From contig NZ_JABWMJ010000006.1 of assembly GCF_013366375.1 (NCBI RefSeq), positions 62,001-126,000 on the forward strand: a stretch of DNA of 64,000 bases. The letters run 5' to 3'. The translations under genes and the position numbers were made by a program. This DNA comes from Rhizobacter koreensis (GTDB lineage: Bacteria > Pseudomonadota > Gammaproteobacteria > Burkholderiales > Burkholderiaceae_C). Each line of letters starts with the position of its first letter. The first letter of the stretch is position 1. The notes under the pieces were generated by a model, which saw nothing but the letters and a program-made list of their open reading frames with translations, did no database searches and had not been told where the DNA came from. Shown one piece after another: positions 61,223 through 64,000 of the stretch.

Positions 61223-61890
61223 GACTTGGTCCCCGGCGTCGCCGTGGTGCCGCTGCCGTTGCCGTTCCCGGTGCCGTTGCCGAGCGGCGCGGCGCTGCCC
61301 TGCGTCGGCTTGCCGTAAGCGGTGCCCCAGCCCCAGACCTCGCTGCCCTTGCCGCGATGCAGCACGCGGGTGCGGAAGATGTCGGCGACCACGTCGCCGT
61401 CGCCGCCGAGCAGCGCCTTGGTCGAGCACATCTCGGCGCACGCCGGCAGCTTGCCTTCCGACAGGCGGTTGCGGCCGTACTTGGCGTTCTCGGCGTCGCT
61501 GCCGTTGGCCTCGGGTCCGCCGGCGCAGAACGTGCACTTGTCCATCTTGCCGCGCATGCCGAACGTGCCGTTGGCCGGGAACTGCGGCGCTCCGAAGGGA
61601 CACGCGTACGAGCAGTAGCCGCAGCCGATGCAGATGTCCTTGTCGTGCAGGACCACGCCTTCGTCGGTGCGGTAGAAGCAGTCGACCGGGCAGACCGCCA
61701 TGCACGGCGCGTCGGAGCAGTGCATGCAGGCGACCGAAATGCTGCGCTCGCCCGGCACGCCATCGTTGAGCGTGACGACGCGCCGCCGGTTGACGCCCCA
61801 CGGCACGTTGTTCTCCTGCTTGCAGGCGGTGACGCAGCCGTTGCACTCGATGCAACGCTCGGCGTCGCAGATGAACTTCATTCGGGCCAT
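61219..61890 (-). CDS. fdh3B: Formate dehydrogenase iron-sulfur (beta) subunit
   Basis: This electron-transfer subunit has 223 residues and four [4Fe-4S] binding sets. C13/16/19/23 lie in CIECNGCVTAC; C55/58/63/67 in CMHCSDAPCMAVC; C87/90/93/97 in CIGCGYCSYAC; C119/122/151/155 in CTFC and CAEMC. The C-terminus is a Gly/Asn/Thr-rich low-complexity tail (about 200-223) with no membrane anchor, so the link to the membrane is the cytochrome subunit. It lies 28 bases after the catalytic subunit gene. Confidence 0.93.
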   Translation of the reverse strand: MARMKFICDAERCIECNGCVTACKQENNVPWGVNRRRVVTLNDGVPGERSISVACMHCSDAPCMAVCPVDCFYRTDEGVVLHDKDICIGCGYCSYACPFGAPQFPANGTFGMRGKMDKCTFCAGGPEANGSDAENAKYGRNRLSEGKLPACAEMCSTKALLGGDGDVVADIFRTRVLHRGKGSEVWGWGTAYGKPTQGSAAPLGNGTGNGNGSGTTATPGTKS

Positions 61891-61918
61891 CGTGGGGCTC
61901 CTGGTGGGCGGCCTGGCG

Positions 61919-64000
61919 TCAGGCCGCGCGTTCGACCTGGCAGACGGTCGTCTTGGTCTCTTGCATCATCGTCACGCTGTCGTAGCCGTACGTGGTGCCG
62001 GTGTTGACCGCCTCGCCGCGCACCACCGGCGCGGCGCCGTCCGGGTAGTACGCGAGCAGGTCCTTGCCCTGCCAGCGCCCCGAGAAGTGGAACGGCAGCC
62101 AGACGGTGTCGCGGCCGACGCGCTCGGTGACCAGCGCCTTCACCATGAGGCGCGCGCCGGTCGGCGTGCTGACCCAGACGTTCTCGCCGTTGCGGATGCC
62201 GCGGTCGTTGGCGGTCGCCGGGTTGATTTCGACGAACATCTCCTGCTGCAGTTCGGCGAGCCACGGGTTCGACCGCGTCTCCTCGCCGCCGCCCTCGTAC
62301 TCGACGAGCCGGCCGGAACTCATGATCAGCGGGAACTTCTTGCCGACGTCGCGATTGGCCTGCTGCACCGACTTGTAGAGCGTCGGCAGACGCCAGAACG
62401 CCTTCTTGTCGTCGTGCGTCGGGTACTTGTCGACCAGGTCGGCGCGCGTCGAGTAGAGCGGCTCGCGGTGCAGCGGCACCGGGTCCGGGAAGTTCCAGAC
62501 CACCGCGCGCGCCTTGGCGTTGCCAAACGGGTGGCAGCCGTGGTTCTTCATCACCACGCGGATGATCCCGCCCGACACGTCGGTCTTCCAGTTCTTGCCC
62601 TCGGCCGCGGTCTTCTCGGCATCGGTCAGTTCATTCCACCACCCGAGCTTCTTGAGGAACACGTGGTCGAACTCGGGGTAGCCGGTCGTGATGTCGGCGC
62701 CCACCGAATGCGAGCCGTCGGCGGCGAGCAGGTTGACGCCGTCCTTCTCGACGCCGAAGTTCGCGCGGAAGTTGCCGCCGCCGTCCATCACGTGGCGCGT
62801 GGTGTCGTAGAGGTTGGGCGAGCCCGGGTGCTTGAGCGCGGCGTTGCCGAAGCACGGCCACGGCAGCCCGAAGTAGTCGCCGTCGAGCGCGTAGCCGCTC
62901 TCCTTGTCGACCCCGCCCTTGGCGCGCAGCGTCTTCACGTCGAAGACGTGCATGTTGCGCATGTGCGCTTTCAGGCGCTCGGGCGACTGCCCCGTATAGC
63001 CGATCGACCAGCAGGTCTGGTTGATCTCGCGCAGCAGCGACTCGACCTCGGGCTCCATCATCCCGCCCTTGCCGGCGACGAGTTTGGTGTTGGCCATCAG
63101 CTGCTTGTCGAAGCCGAGCTTCTGCGCGAGCTGGTACATGATCATGTGATCGGTGCGCGACTCGAAGAGCGGCTCGATCACCTTCTCGCGCCACTGCAGC
63201 GAGCGGTTCGACGCGGTCACCGACCCCGAGGTCTCGAACTGGGTCGCTGCCGGCAGCAGGTAGACCGCGCGGTTCAGGTTGAGGTCGGCGGAATTACCGG
63301 GCATCGCCGCCATCGCCGCGGTGGCCGACGGGTACGGATCGACGACGACGAGCAGGTCGAGCTTGTCCATCGCCTTCTTCATCTCGAGACCACGCGTCTG
63401 CGAGTTCGGCGCATGGCCCCAGAAGAAGAGCCCGCGCAGGTTCGCGTCCTGGTCGATCAGCTCGTTCTTCTCGAGCACGCCGTCGATCCAACGCGACACC
63501 GTCATCCCCGGCTTGCTCATCATGCCGGGCGCGTACTGCTGCTTGATCCAGTCGTAGTCGACCTTCCAGACCTTCGCGAAGTGCTTCCACGAGCCTTCGC
63601 TGAGGCCGTAGTAGCCCGGGAGCGAGTCGGGGTTGGGGCCGACGTCGGTCGCCCCCTGCACGTTGTCGTGGCCGCGGAAGATGTTGGCGCCGCCGCCCGC
63701 CACGCCGACGTTGCCGAGCGCGAGCTGCACGATGCACGAGGCGCGCACGATCGCATTGCCGATCGTGTGCTGGGTCTGCCCCATGCACCACACCAGGGTG
63801 CTCGGCCGGTTCTCGGCCATCGTCTTGGCGGCCTGGTAGCAGGTCGCCTCGTCGACGCCGCACGCCTCGAGCACTTTGTCGGGCGTCCACTTGGCGAGCA
63901 CTTCCTCGCGGATCCTGTCCATGCCGTAGACGCGATCCTCGATGTACTTCTTGTCTTCCCAGCCGTTCTTGAAGATGTGGTGCAGCATCCCGAACAGGAA
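61919..64000 (-). CDS. fdhA: Formate dehydrogenase catalytic (alpha) subunit, 5' end outside window
   Basis: This is the molybdopterin-binding catalytic subunit. 693 C-terminal residues are visible and the frame is still open at base 64000. Molybdopterin-binding segments include STLVWCMGQTQHTIGNAIVRA, GNVGVAGGGANIFRGHDNVQGATDVG, GLFFWGHAPNSQTRG and a C-terminal molydopterin-dinucleotide domain (SSGRLVEYEGGGEETRSNPWL, INPATANDRGIRNGENVWV). The N-terminal Tat signal, Fe-S cluster and active-site Cys or selenocysteine lie beyond the edge. It oxidises formate, probably on the periplasmic side, and needs MobA and FdhD from this window. Confidence 0.93.
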   Translation of the reverse strand, partial: FLFGMLHHIFKNGWEDKKYIEDRVYGMDRIREEVLAKWTPDKVLEACGVDEATCYQAAKTMAENRPSTLVWCMGQTQHTIGNAIVRASCIVQLALGNVGVAGGGANIFRGHDNVQGATDVGPNPDSLPGYYGLSEGSWKHFAKVWKVDYDWIKQQYAPGMMSKPGMTVSRWIDGVLEKNELIDQDANLRGLFFWGHAPNSQTRGLEMKKAMDKLDLLVVVDPYPSATAAMAAMPGNSADLNLNRAVYLLPAATQFETSGSVTASNRSLQWREKVIEPLFESRTDHMIMYQLAQKLGFDKQLMANTKLVAGKGGMMEPEVESLLREINQTCWSIGYTGQSPERLKAHMRNMHVFDVKTLRAKGGVDKESGYALDGDYFGLPWPCFGNAALKHPGSPNLYDTTRHVMDGGGNFRANFGVEKDGVNLLAADGSHSVGADITTGYPEFDHVFLKKLGWWNELTDAEKTAAEGKNWKTDVSGGIIRVVMKNHGCHPFGNAKARAVVWNFPDPVPLHREPLYSTRADLVDKYPTHDDKKAFWRLPTLYKSVQQANRDVGKKFPLIMSSGRLVEYEGGGEETRSNPWLAELQQEMFVEINPATANDRGIRNGENVWVSTPTGARLMVKALVTERVGRDTVWLPFHFSGRWQGKDLLAYYPDGAAPVVRGEAVNTGTTYGYDSVTMMQETKTTVCQVERAA

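Noticed and set aside
58127..61318. Long plus-strand open frame over the formate dehydrogenase cluster
   Set aside because: Low-complexity Arg/His/Asp composition, antisense to well-supported genes.
57693..61763. Single minus-strand frame of over 1350 codons spanning YciH, fdhD and the cytochrome subunit region
   Set aside because: Only its last 120 codons are YciH-like and a short part is the small lipoprotein. The rest is out of frame with clear fdhD and cytochrome b genes.
1..64000. CRISPR arrays, tRNA/rRNA genes, insertion sequences, prophage or integrase genes
   Set aside because: Looked for repeat-spacer periodicity, tRNA-like cloverleaf ends, transposase or integrase motifs and terminal repeats; none could be supported.

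Overview
The window is high-GC, densely coded DNA of a motile Gram-negative bacterium, most likely a betaproteobacterium of the Burkholderiales type (inference). The evidence is a complete flgBCDEFGHIJKL cluster divergent from flgA-flgM-flgN, P- and L-ring genes, several TonB-dependent receptors, a Y-polymerase of the long-insert subgroup, and an envelope-bound formate dehydrogenase. No rRNA, tRNA, CRISPR array, insertion sequence or phage gene was seen.

1-17 kb is an envelope/metal acquisition region. It holds two ECF sigma/anti-sigma pairs (187-1394 and 8928-10273) and two TonB-dependent receptors (1519-3570 and 10361-12493). A DUF3455 lipoprotein, a DUF4331 protein, a small lipoprotein, a TPR protein and a HupE/UreJ-type membrane protein lie between the pairs. 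A copper-type block follows: a copper-uptake-associated periplasmic protein, two divergent His-rich DUF2946 proteins and a PepSY membrane protein with a His-rich loop. A haem-oxygenase-fold (TenA/PqqC-like) enzyme and about 0.8 kb without a recognisable gene close the region.

17.9-30.4 kb is a signalling region. A four-gene unit (GAF-like membrane protein, HPt, REC-GGDEF-EAL, GGDEF) is joined by ATGA overlaps and is divergent from a histidine kinase. Next come an ANTAR response regulator with a multi-PAS HisKA_2 kinase (PdtaS/PdtaR-like logic) and an HDOD protein immediately downstream of flgL. 30.4-42.8 kb is the flagellar rod/hook/ring/junction cluster, with a near-perfect FliA (sigma-28) promoter in front of flgM.

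42.9-54.1 kb is mixed housekeeping: an NTF2-like protein, a GNAT acetyltransferase, DNA polymerase IV with a LexA-like box, a prohibitin-family protein, an FMN lactate dehydrogenase, a thioredoxin-like/2OG-Fe(II) oxygenase fusion, a YpfJ-type zinc peptidase, dCTP deaminase and an Mpo1-like protein. It ends with a tungstate/molybdate-type ABC permease and ATPase overlapping mobA. 54.3-57.7 kb carries a SEC-C/TPR/O-GlcNAc-transferase-like protein, a hexapeptide acyltransferase and a GT2 glycosyltransferase. 57.7-64 kb carries a YciH-type protein and a formate dehydrogenase cluster on the minus strand (fdhA, cut by the window edge; fdh3B; a small lipoprotein; the cytochrome b subunit; a small secreted protein; fdhD). 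The Mo/W transporter, mobA and fdhD together serve the formate dehydrogenase cofactor.
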